Position numbers and translations under genes: made by a program
Part shown: positions 6,391 through 12,779 of the stretch, in pieces
Layout of the letters: each line of letters opens with the position of its first letter
How positions within the stretch are numbered: position 1 is the first letter of the stretch
Assembly: GCA_947176675.1 (NCBI GenBank)
Contig: CAMWRN010000032.1
Location: 1-14,790 of the forward strand
Origin: an uncultured Clostridia bacterium
GTDB taxonomy: Bacteria > Bacillota > Clostridia > Oscillospirales > Ruminococcaceae
Length of the DNA stretch: 14,790 bases
Direction of reading: 5' to 3'
The notes under the pieces: generated by a model
What the model saw: only the letters and a program-made list of their open reading frames with translations
What the model was told of the DNA's origin: nothing
Database searches by the model: none

Positions 6391-6672
6391 ATGAACGAAA
6401 ATGATTTAACCAAATTGCAAAGCGGGCTTGATGTGGCGAATATGTTTATCAAAGCCGCGGAGGACGTAAAGCGGGAAAACGCAGAACGTGAGAAACGCAA
6501 CAAGGAAAAGGCGGCTGCCGCTGTCGAAAGGAGGCAAAGGGAAAGGGCGCTTGATGAAGCCTACGCCGAGTATTGCAGGAGCAATCCCCCAACGGAAAGC
6601 GAGTGCAGGGAGGCCTTGGAAACAATCAGAGCCTGCATTGACGGAAAGGAGGAAAATTGTGACAAAACGTGA
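6391..6672 (+). CDS. Small helical charged protein, first gene of the par operon
   Basis: A 93-residue protein. ATG 6391 is preferred over an upstream ATG at 6319 because it has AAAGGCGG (6377-6384) upstream and because 6319 lies inside the promoter and operator. Residues about 22-60 form a strongly charged helix (KAAEDVKRENAEREKRNKEK, then AAAAVERRQRERALDEAYAE), probably a coiled coil. I do not recognise it. Its last 14 bases overlap the start of the next gene, whose SD (AAAGGAGG, 6645-6652) lies within it. Being the first gene after a repressed promoter in a partition operon, it could help plasmid maintenance; that is context only. Confidence 0.7.
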   Translation: MNENDLTKLQSGLDVANMFIKAAEDVKRENAEREKRNKEKAAAAVERRQRERALDEAYAEYCRSNPPTESECREALETIRACIDGKEENCDKT

Positions 6673-6880
6673 AATAAACAGCATTGAAAAGGTAAAACAG
6701 GAGTACCTTTTTAAAATGAGTAGTGCGGGAGAAATATTCCGTTTACCTCCCCACGAATATGACAGACTTGACGAAAGCACGAAACGGACAGCAGACAGGC
6801 AGTTAGGTTATGCCGAGGGAATATATCAAACGCTTGCGCTGTTAGGTCTGGCAGACGGTTTACCCGAAATTGATTTTTGA
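6659..6880 (+). CDS. Small hypothetical protein (GTG start)
   Basis: A 73-residue protein starting at GTG 6659, chosen for the excellent AAAGGAGG (6645-6652) six bases upstream; the frame is open further upstream but only as a shadow of the previous gene. It overlaps that gene by 14 bases. The sequence is mixed polar helix (TKREINSIEKVKQEYLFKMS, later RTADRQLGYAEGIYQTLALL) with no signal peptide, membrane helix or known catalytic motif. Its TGA stop is 20 bases before the next ATG. Unknown function; the tight overlap supports a real, co-translated gene. Confidence 0.7.
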   Translation: MTKREINSIEKVKQEYLFKMSSAGEIFRLPPHEYDRLDESTKRTADRQLGYAEGIYQTLALLGLADGLPEIDF

Positions 6881-6900
6881 AATTATAGGAGGAAAAATTT

Positions 6901-7305
6901 ATGTTTGAAAACAGAAGTGAAGCACACGGACGTGTGTTAGAGGCAATCGACGACATCAAGGCTTGCTGCGAGGTAAGCAACTACTATATGGAATGGAGTG
7001 ACATTGCCGCTTCGTCCATTCAGGCGTTCTTAGAGGACTTGACCGCCGAACAGGTTGACGATACCTGCGGAGCTTTCAGAGAGTACATCACCGAAAACGC
7101 AAAGGAGAATGAAAACCTTGCAAGCGGCGTAAAGGACGCTCTTACAATCTGTCTGAATGAAATGCTGGACTACATCGGGGACGTTCCCGACGGAGACGAG
7201 GACAGCGAGGACGAGGAAGATTATTCCGATTACGACCGTGAAACGGCATACCTTGTTAAAGTTATGAAAGCCGAACTCAATCGGCTTGAAGAAATGAACG
7301 TGTAA
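6901..7305 (+). CDS. Highly acidic hypothetical protein
   Basis: A 134-residue protein with AGGAGG (6887-6892) before ATG 6901; its 18-base start region (TAGGAGGAAAAATTTATG) is identical to that of the gene at 282. It has 36 acidic and 10 basic residues, with a dense acidic stretch near residues 94-110 (DVPDGDEDSEDEEDYSDYD). It looks helical on both sides of that stretch. No known family is recognised. Strong negative charge beside a DNA-segregation pair could mean a DNA-mimic or a partner of a basic DNA-binding protein, which is speculation. It ends with TAA and the SD of parA (AAGGAGGT) overlaps the stop. Confidence 0.7.
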   Translation: MFENRSEAHGRVLEAIDDIKACCEVSNYYMEWSDIAASSIQAFLEDLTAEQVDDTCGAFREYITENAKENENLASGVKDALTICLNEMLDYIGDVPDGDEDSEDEEDYSDYDRETAYLVKVMKAELNRLEEMNV

Positions 7306-7319
7306 GGAGGTAACAGAAA

Positions 7320-8090
7320 ATGGGAAAAATTATTGCTATTGCAAATCAAAAGGGCGGAGTGGGTAAAACCACTACCGCCGTACACCTTGCGGCGGCTCTG
7401 AAACTGGACGAAAAAAAGGTTCTGCTTGTGGATTTTGACACGCAGGGAGACGCTTCGGCGTATCTTGGCTTTGACGGAAACGAAAATGAAAGTATCAGCA
7501 CATTGTTCAAGTCTTTTGTTTCGGGGACTGAGGTAAATATAGACGATTTTATACATACAAGCGAAAGAAACGGCGGCATTGATTACATTCCGTCTGATTT
7601 AAGCCTTGCAGAAGCTGAATTGTATTTAGTCTCGGTAATGGCAAGAGAAACGGTTTTGAAACGTCTTTTAGAACAAGTCAAGGACAATTACGACTACATA
7701 ATCATAGACTGTCAGGCTTCTTTAGGCGTACTTGTTATAAACGCTCTTACAGCCGCAGACGGCGTAATCATACCCGCCCAAACACAGGAATTTTCAAAAA
7801 AGGCTTTGAACGCTGTAACGAACACAATCTCACAAATTCAGAAAACTATAAACCCCAACCTTGAATTTTTAGGCGTTTTGCCCACTATGGTTGATAATAC
7901 CGCTATGACAAGGGACACAAGTCAAGAGTACAAAGAAACATTCGGTGAAAAGATTTTCTCGACAGGCATATCCCGTTCGGTTACTGCTTCATATTCAAGT
8001 CGTGACAAAAAGGCGTTGTGCTTTAAGAATAGCTCAAAAATCGGACTGCAATACAAAGCCTTTGCCGAAGAAGTAGAAAGGAGAGTATAA
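7320..8090 (+). CDS. parA: ParA/Soj-type partition ATPase
   Basis: A 256-residue MinD/ParA ATPase. The deviant Walker A KGGVGKTTT (11-19) includes the signature lysine Lys11 and Lys16. Walker A' is VDFDTQGDAS (37-46) with Asp40, and Walker B is YIIIDCQASLG near residues 126-136; the usual PPS there reads QAS. It would bind ATP, coat nucleoid DNA and move ParB-bound DNA copies apart. The length is short and lacks an N-terminal HTH, as in type Ib or chromosomal Soj forms, so it probably does not itself repress the operon; that task would fall to the RHH protein. SD AAGGAGGT lies at normal spacing, and parB starts four bases after the TAA. Confidence 0.95.
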   Translation: MGKIIAIANQKGGVGKTTTAVHLAAALKLDEKKVLLVDFDTQGDASAYLGFDGNENESISTLFKSFVSGTEVNIDDFIHTSERNGGIDYIPSDLSLAEAELYLVSVMARETVLKRLLEQVKDNYDYIIIDCQASLGVLVINALTAADGVIIPAQTQEFSKKALNAVTNTISQIQKTINPNLEFLGVLPTMVDNTAMTRDTSQEYKETFGEKIFSTGISRSVTASYSSRDKKALCFKNSSKIGLQYKAFAEEVERRV

Positions 8091-8094
8091 GGTT

Positions 8095-9105
8095 ATGGGA
8101 TTTGATATAACTTCAATGCTGGGAATGTCGCCAACAGGCGGCGTTCAGACAAACACCATTATGAACGCTCCGCTTGACAGCCTTATCCCCTATCACAATC
8201 ACAAGTTTAAGCTATACGAGGGTGAACGTCTTGAAGATATGGTACAGAGCATAAAGACAAACGGTGTACTCAACCCGATTATAGCACGTCCCGCAAGCGA
8301 GATAGGCAAGTATGAAATACTTGCGGGACATAACAGATGTAACGCCGCAAGGTTAGCGGGATTGACCGTTGTCCCTTGCATTGTCAAGAACGGTCTGACG
8401 GACGAGGAAGCGGAGGTTTACGTTGTAGAAACAAACCTTATGCAGAGAGGTTTTAACGATTTAAGCATATCCGAACAAGCGACCGTAATCGCATATCAGC
8501 ACTCAAAAATGTTCACCGATGAAAAGGCAGAAGCGATACGCACGGAAATACAGAACTTAGAAAACGGCGAATATACGGAGGATAATTCGGGAAATGTTTA
8601 CATCAACGAAAATGGCAAAAGCAAACTGGCTATTGTCGGTACGGAATATAAGCTATCTAAAAACAGCGTAGCAAGACTGGTCCGAATAAGCAAGCTGACC
8701 GAGGAACTACTCCCAAGCATTGATTTGAAGTTACTGCCCGTTCGTGCAGGAGTTGAGTTTTCTTATATTTCAAAAAATGCTCAAAAAGCAATATTTGAAT
8801 ACTTTAAGGAAACCGTTGTAAGGGACGGTAAAGAGTATCAGGCGGTAAGAATTGATATGAAAACCGCTCCTGCATTGCGTGAGCTTTTTAAGGACTTTGA
8901 CGGCAGCATTAAAACAGCCGTAAAAATGCTTGAAAGCTATTCAAAGGGTGCAGAGGACAAGCCGAAAAAGCCTAAACCACGCAAGCTGAACGCTGACATA
9001 TACAGCAAATACTTTGACGAGCAGGAAACAGACGAGTACGTTAATAGCATAATTGATGAAGCCTTGCAGATGTACTTTGAACGAGAAAAGGAGGAAATAC
9101 AGTAA
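8095..9105 (+). CDS. parB: ParB-family partition protein
   Basis: A 336-residue protein. Residues about 23-120 form the ParB/Srx nuclease-like CTP-binding domain: PLDSLIPYHNHKF, SIKTNGVLNPIIARP, EILAGHNRCNAARLAGL (GHNR at 78-81 where canonical ParB has a GERR/GHRR box) and VVETNLMQRGF. Residues about 175-215 (KLAIVGTEYKLSKNSVARLVRI) are the HTH that reads the centromere. The C-terminal part carries a basic linker (KPKKPKPRKLN, about 292-302) and a helical end for dimerisation. Together with ParA it segregates the element. Its TAA stop lies within the second copy of the TTCCCCATTGGGGAA repeat, a candidate binding site. Confidence 0.94.
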   Translation: MGFDITSMLGMSPTGGVQTNTIMNAPLDSLIPYHNHKFKLYEGERLEDMVQSIKTNGVLNPIIARPASEIGKYEILAGHNRCNAARLAGLTVVPCIVKNGLTDEEAEVYVVETNLMQRGFNDLSISEQATVIAYQHSKMFTDEKAEAIRTEIQNLENGEYTEDNSGNVYINENGKSKLAIVGTEYKLSKNSVARLVRISKLTEELLPSIDLKLLPVRAGVEFSYISKNAQKAIFEYFKETVVRDGKEYQAVRIDMKTAPALRELFKDFDGSIKTAVKMLESYSKGAEDKPKKPKPRKLNADIYSKYFDEQETDEYVNSIIDEALQMYFEREKEEIQ

Positions 9106-9124
9106 TTCCCCATTGGGGAACTGA
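9104..9124 (+). repeat. 21-bp repeat copy 2, overlapping the parB stop; parS-like candidate
   Basis: An exact copy of 6357-6377. Its palindromic core TTCCCCATTGGGGAA is at 9106-9120 and the first two bases belong to the parB stop codon. With copy 1 it brackets the par operon exactly. A third, imperfect copy follows the RT gene at 14755. Confidence 0.7.
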
Positions 9125-9143
9125 TAAAATTGAATACACAAGC

Positions 9144-9184
9144 ATAAGGGCGATATTGTGAGAACAGTATCGCCTTATTTTTTT
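9144..9184 (+). terminator. Intrinsic terminator of the par operon
   Basis: ATAAGGGCGATA (9144-9155) pairs with TATCGCCTTAT (9168-9178) with one bulged G over a 12-base loop, followed by seven T (9178-9184). It lies about 40 bases after the parB stop. Confidence 0.85.
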
Positions 9185-9226
9185 GCCCTTTCGTAAAATT
9201 AACCGTTTTGCGAAAGGGCATTTTTT
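9185..9226 (+). terminator. Second, stronger terminator-like hairpin
   Basis: A 14-bp stem (9185-9198 with 9206-9219, beginning GCCCTTTCG, one T-G wobble) with a 7-base loop is followed by six T (9221-9226). It directly follows the first terminator. The hairpin also contains the left copy of the 25-base inverted repeat that flanks the integrase gene, so it may do double duty as a recombination site. Confidence 0.75.
9188..9212 (-). repeat. Left copy of the 25-base inverted repeat flanking int
   Basis: On the minus strand this reads arm CGCAAAA, spacer CGGTTAA, arm TTTTACG, then AAAG. It matches 10577-10601 at 24 of 25 positions in opposite orientation. Inverted 7-bp arms around a 7-bp spacer are the form of a tyrosine-recombinase core site. 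Confidence 0.65.
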
Positions 9227-9250
9227 GTTTTATTTTGTTGGATTTTATTT

Positions 9251-9279
9251 ATTATAGCACATTTTGGAATAACCGTCAA
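9251..9279 (-). promoter_or_regulatory. Near-consensus minus-strand promoter upstream of int
   Basis: TTGACG (9279-9274) and TATAAT (9256-9251) are separated by 17 bases on the minus strand. It points away from int, through the two hairpins and into the antisense of parB. No credible minus-strand gene with a ribosome binding site follows, so the product would be an antisense or small RNA, unless the segment inverts. Confidence 0.6.
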
Positions 9280-9374
9280 GCAATTTATGGCTGTTTTAAC
9301 AGACCGTAATTTGATAAACACACGAAAATCGGGCGGCATAGAGGCTTTCGCATAATCAATTACTGTGTCTGTGC

Positions 9375-9392
9375 CGTCAAAATAAACGTCAA
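9375..9392 (+). repeat. Paired CGTCAA repeats upstream of int; arm-type site candidate
   Basis: CGTCAAAATAAACGTCAA has two CGTCAA units 12 bases apart. A matching pair with the same spacing lies after int at 10513-10530, and a single unit is at 9274-9279. Tyrosine integrases with an N-terminal arm-binding domain use short direct repeats of about this period. Confidence 0.45.
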
Positions 9393-9407
9393 ATCGGAGG
9401 TAATACT

Positions 9408-10505
9408 ATGGCAAGAAAGGGATTAAACATATATAAACGCAGGGACGGTCGCTGGGAGGGTCGCTATAGGAGCGGCTTCACACCTGACGGTAAGACAAAA
9501 TACTGCTCTGTCTACGGAAAAAGTTATTCAGCCGTCAGAGAAATTATCGAGCAAAAACGTGTTGAATACAGCAGCGGTGCGGAATGTTCCTGCAAATCAA
9601 CTGTCGGAGAGGTAATAAAGATGTGGCTTGAGGACGTAAAAAATAAGGTAAAAGCGTCTACCCTTGCAAACTATGAATTGAAGCTGAACAAGCATATTTT
9701 ACCGTATTTTTCGGGCATAAGGTATGAAAAGCTGACGGCTGATAACCTTAATATTTTTATATCACATAAAACGGAGGAAAAGCTATCCGCAAAATATATT
9801 GCAGATATTGTTGTACTGCTGAAATCGGCGGCAAGGTTCGCCCAACGCCGCTATGGCTACGCCAACAGGATAGACAGCGTGACATTGCCAAAGTCCGATA
9901 AAAAGCCTGACAGCATGCTTTTGTCCGCTGCCGAACAATCTAAACTGAAATCGGTGTTGCTTACTTCTCCAACTTGCTCCAACGTTGGAATACTGCTCTC
10001 GGCGGCTACGGGAATAAGAATAGGCGAATTATGCGCCTTAAAATGGGAGAACATTGACCTTGAAAAAAGGATTTTGACCGTCAAACAGACCGTACAGCGG
10101 GTTATGAACAGGGGCGGCGGTACACGGCTGATAGTAACGTCCCCAAAGAGCGTAAGCTCGGAGCGTGAAATTCCTCTGCCCGATTTTATTCTGCCATATC
10201 TCAAAAATATCAAAGCGGACGGCGGCTGTTATCTTCTGTCGGGCAGCAGCAGGATAATAGAGCCTCGGACAATGCAGTACCGTTTCAAGAGTGTTCTTAA
10301 ACGCTGTGCCCTGCCCTATGTTAATTTCCACGCCCTGCGGCATATGTTTGCGACAAGCTGTATTGCTCTCGGCTTTGATGTGAAAACGCTTTCGGAAATA
10401 CTCGGTCATAGCTCTGTACAGATAACCTTAAACCGCTATGTACATTCCTCCATGGAGAGAAAGCAAAGTTGTATGAAGCTGTTTTCGGATAGCTTTGCCG
10501 CTTAA
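9408..10505 (+). CDS. int: Tyrosine-family integrase
   Basis: A 365-residue phage-type integrase; SD GGAGGT (9396-9401) precedes ATG 9408. Residues 1-48 are an AP2-like arm-binding domain (YKRRDGRWEGRYRSGFTPDG). Residues about 62-160 are the SAM-like core-binding domain. Residues about 172-360 are the catalytic domain, with Arg204 (ATGIRIGEL), Lys247 (TSPKS), His308 and Arg311 (HALRHMFATS), His334 (LGHSS) and the nucleophile Tyr344 (NRYVHSS). All catalytic residues are present, so it should be active. It would integrate and excise the element by site-specific recombination. The candidate directionality factor is the HTH protein at 2867. Its gene is flanked by inverted core-like repeats and paired CGTCAA repeats, discussed separately. 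Confidence 0.96.
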   Translation: MARKGLNIYKRRDGRWEGRYRSGFTPDGKTKYCSVYGKSYSAVREIIEQKRVEYSSGAECSCKSTVGEVIKMWLEDVKNKVKASTLANYELKLNKHILPYFSGIRYEKLTADNLNIFISHKTEEKLSAKYIADIVVLLKSAARFAQRRYGYANRIDSVTLPKSDKKPDSMLLSAAEQSKLKSVLLTSPTCSNVGILLSAATGIRIGELCALKWENIDLEKRILTVKQTVQRVMNRGGGTRLIVTSPKSVSSEREIPLPDFILPYLKNIKADGGCYLLSGSSRIIEPRTMQYRFKSVLKRCALPYVNFHALRHMFATSCIALGFDVKTLSEILGHSSVQITLNRYVHSSMERKQSCMKLFSDSFAA

Positions 10506-10512
10506 TTTGTCA

Positions 10513-10530
10513 CGTCAAAAAGTCCGTCAA
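10513..10530 (+). repeat. Paired CGTCAA repeats downstream of int; arm-type site candidate
   Basis: CGTCAAAAAGTCCGTCAA repeats the layout of 9375-9392: CGTCAAAA, four variable bases, CGTCAA, with a 12-base period and the same orientation. It lies 46 bases from the core-like repeat at 10577. Confidence 0.45.
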
Positions 10531-10538
10531 TGGTATTA

Positions 10539-10575
10539 AATTATTCGCTGACTTTCGTACTTCAACCGAATAATT
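10539..10575. repeat. Inverted repeat next to the core-like site
   Basis: AATTATTCG (10539-10547) is the exact reverse complement of CGAATAATT (10567-10575), with 19 bases between. No T run follows, so it is not an obvious terminator for int. It lies between the CGTCAA pair and the core-like site and may be part of an attachment site. Confidence 0.4.
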
Positions 10576-10576
10576 C

Positions 10577-10601
10577 CGCAAAACGGTTAATTTTGCGAAA
10601 G
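10577..10601 (+). repeat. Right copy of the 25-base inverted repeat flanking int; core att-site candidate
   Basis: Arm CGCAAAA (10577-10583), spacer CGGTTAA (10584-10590) and arm TTTTGCG (10591-10597), then AAAG. The arms are perfect inverted repeats. It lies 72 bases after the int stop, the usual place for an attachment site, and recurs inverted at 9188-9212. Confidence 0.65.
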
Positions 10602-10684
10602 ATGATTTAATGCTTTGCAATATATATTATAACCTATAAATTGATAATATATAAACAAATATTTCAGCGATCGGAGAAAACCGT

Positions 10685-11752
10685 ATGATTACCTCATTTA
10701 AAGCATTTGCCGCCTTTTTTCTTTCCGTTTTCCTTACTGTCAGCGGAACAGGCTGTACAATGCAAAGCGGCGATTTTGACAGTGTTACTGCCCAAACTAC
10801 TGTATGTGACGCCGTTGCTGACAATGGCAGTACCCACGATATACAGCAGGAGATTGCTGACGAGCAGTCGGAAATGGCGGCACATAAGCACACGACCGCA
10901 AGTATTAAAACAGAAAAAAAGTCAGCCTACGAAAGTTTTTCGCTGTCTGACGTACCCAAATACACGGGCGAGGCATATGCGGTTATAAATGACAATGTGC
11001 CGTTCTTTAGTAAATCGGAGCTGTCGGTCAAGTCATTTGAGACATACTCCGACTTTGACGATTTAGGCAGGTGCGGTACGGCTTATGCTTGCATAGGCAA
11101 AGATATTATGCCTACCGAGGAACGCGGGAAAATCGGCTCTGTAAGACCCACAGGCTGGCATACGGTCAAGTATGATAGCGTAGACGGCAAGTACCTATAT
11201 AACCGATGTCACCTTATCGGTTATCAGCTTAGCGGCGAGAACGCCAACGAGCAAAATCTGATAACAGGTACTCGGTATCTCAACACCGCGGGTATGCTGC
11301 CGTTCGAGGATATGACCGCCAATTATGTTGAGGAAACCAATAATCACGTTATGTACCGTGTAACGCCTATGTTTGACGGTAGTAATCTTTTGGCAGACGG
11401 CGTACTTATGGAGGGATATTCCGTTGAGGACAGCGGTGAGGGTATATGCTTCTGCGTTTTCTGCTATAACGTTCAACCCGACATCATAATAGATTATTCG
11501 GACGGGAGCAGCAGGGAACATTCCGCCGAAACGACCGTGACCGCAGCTCCGAGGCAGAAAGAAACGCACAACACGCCGAGTACCGAGAAGCAGGGTACGA
11601 CATACATTTTGAACACCAACACAAAGAAATTTCACTATCCGTTCTGCTCCGGCGTGGATCAGATGAAAGAGAAGAACAAGAAAGAGTTTTGCGGAGACAG
11701 AGAGGACGTTATCTCACAGGGGTATTTGCCTTGTAAAAAGTGCAATCCGTAG
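10685..11752 (+). CDS. Secreted lipoprotein-type DNA/RNA non-specific endonuclease
   Basis: A 355-residue exported nuclease. The N-terminus has a hydrophobic signal (7-21, AFAAFFLSVFLTVSG) and a possible lipobox cysteine (Cys24 in GTGC), an imperfect match. A polar, low-complexity spacer covers about 25-90. The nuclease domain (about 90-265) is of the NucA/EndA beta-beta-alpha-metal type: RCHLIGYQLSGENANEQNLI holds catalytic His176, and Asn191 with TRYLN (196-200) follow. Such enzymes cut DNA at the cell surface for uptake, nutrition or defence. The C-terminal part (about 305-355) carries HYPFC, EFC and LPCKKC with four cysteines (321, 336, 350, 353), an Ada-like zinc-binding domain also seen at the ends of other Firmicute secreted nucleases. 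SD GGAG is at 10674-10677. It ends in TAG before a terminator. Confidence 0.88.
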   Translation: MITSFKAFAAFFLSVFLTVSGTGCTMQSGDFDSVTAQTTVCDAVADNGSTHDIQQEIADEQSEMAAHKHTTASIKTEKKSAYESFSLSDVPKYTGEAYAVINDNVPFFSKSELSVKSFETYSDFDDLGRCGTAYACIGKDIMPTEERGKIGSVRPTGWHTVKYDSVDGKYLYNRCHLIGYQLSGENANEQNLITGTRYLNTAGMLPFEDMTANYVEETNNHVMYRVTPMFDGSNLLADGVLMEGYSVEDSGEGICFCVFCYNVQPDIIIDYSDGSSREHSAETTVTAAPRQKETHNTPSTEKQGTTYILNTNTKKFHYPFCSGVDQMKEKNKKEFCGDREDVISQGYLPCKKCNP

Positions 11753-11775
11753 ATATAATTATATATTGATAGTTT

Positions 11776-11806
11776 GGCTCTTGTAATTTCACAAGAGCCT
11801 ATTATT
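11776..11806 (+). terminator. Terminator after the endonuclease gene
   Basis: GGCTCTTGT (11776-11784) pairs perfectly with ACAAGAGCC (11791-11799) over a 6-base loop. The following TATTATTT is a weak T tract, so termination may be partial. It abuts the promoter of the next gene. Confidence 0.7.
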
Positions 11807-11834
11807 TGACTTTTGCCTATTATTATGCTATCAT
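11806..11834 (+). promoter_or_regulatory. Promoter of the exonuclease/RT unit
   Basis: TTGACT (11806-11811) and TATCAT (11829-11834) are 17 bases apart. Transcription would start near 11841, giving a very short leader with GGAGG (11842-11846) before ATG 11856. This shows the pair downstream has its own promoter rather than relying on the endonuclease gene. Confidence 0.7.
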
Positions 11835-11855
11835 ATGAAATCGGAGGATATGAGT

Positions 11856-12746
11856 ATGAAAATAATTTCGTGGAATGTAAACGGTATTCGCGCGGCGTGG
11901 GCTCACGGTCTGTCGCTCTTTCTTGATAACAGCGACGCTGATATATACTGATTTCAGGAAACTAAGGTACAAGAGCCAGTACATATGCTGGAGCTTGACG
12001 GATATTACCCATTCTGGAACTGCTGTAAAAACAGGAAAGCATATTCGGGTACATTGTGCCTATCACGAATTAAACCAATATCTCACCGATACGGTATGTC
12101 AAACTGCACCGAGAACGAGGGACGGGTAATAACTCTTGAATTTGCGGACTTTTATCTTGTAAACTGTTATGTTCCAAATGCTCAACATTCCTATGACCGT
12201 TCTGACTTTCGTGCTGAATGGGATAAAGACCTTTTTAATTATATATCTGAACTCAAAGACTGCAAGCCTGTTATCATCTGCGGAGATTTTAACGTAGCCA
12301 TATCAAATAAGGATATATATACCGCAAGTAAGTGGGTAGAGATAAATGCACAAGGCTTTCAATCCGTTGAACGGGAAAATTTGGGGAATCTCCTTGACAT
12401 CGGATTTATTGACAGCTTTAGGGTATTGCACCCCGATGAAACGAACAGATTTTCTTGGTGGTCTAACAGAAAATTTAAGCGCAAGGAAAACCGAGGCTGG
12501 AGATTAGATTACTTTTTTGTTGACAATATAATTTCGGATAAAATCAAATGTTCAGATATTTTAGACGATATTCGCGGCTCGGATCATTGCCCCATAATGC
12601 TTGATGTTGACTTATGCGGATATGAATTAGAAAAAATCGACCGTTCCGTTCAGCATAAATCAAAATTAAGATTTTCAGATTTGCTCTTTATAGGGCATTA
12701 TGAATTTCTAAAAAACGGCGCAAGAACGGATATGACAAGCATATGA
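11856..12746 (+). pseudogene. ExoIII/APE-family endonuclease interrupted by an in-frame TGA
   Basis: ATG 11856 follows GGAGG (11842-11846). The frame encodes an almost complete ExoIII/ExoA-type AP endonuclease: ISWNVNGIRAAW (4-15, metal/phosphate Asn7), FQETK (33-37, metal-binding Glu35), YSGT, EGRVITLEF, NCYVPNAQ (Tyr105), ICGDFNV (Asp144, Asn146), RFSWWSNR, GWRLDYFF and GSDHCPIML (Asp243, His244). The only lesion is TGA at 11949-11951, codon 32, where homologues usually have Cys (DIxCxQETK). Homology ends near residue 252, yet the frame continues for 43 unmatched residues to TGA 12744-12746 and then, still in frame, into the RT. Either this is a gene with a fresh nonsense mutation or the TGA is decoded. 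Translation could also restart at ATG 11985, but that product would lack the catalytic N-terminus. AP-site repair or DNA nicking is the family role. Confidence 0.8.
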
Positions 12747-12779
12747 GAAAGTATTGATTGGCAGAAAGCAGAGAATACT

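Noticed and set aside
8937..9221. A 94-codon minus-strand ORF downstream of the promoter at 9279-9251
   Set aside because: It has no ribosome binding site, begins inside the terminator hairpin and runs antisense to parB with low-complexity sequence. An RNA without a protein is more likely.
11949..12000. A selenocysteine insertion element after the exonuclease TGA
   Set aside because: Only weak pairings (CCAGTA/TGCTGG) are visible, at the wrong distance for a bacterial SECIS. I keep recoding as a remote option only.
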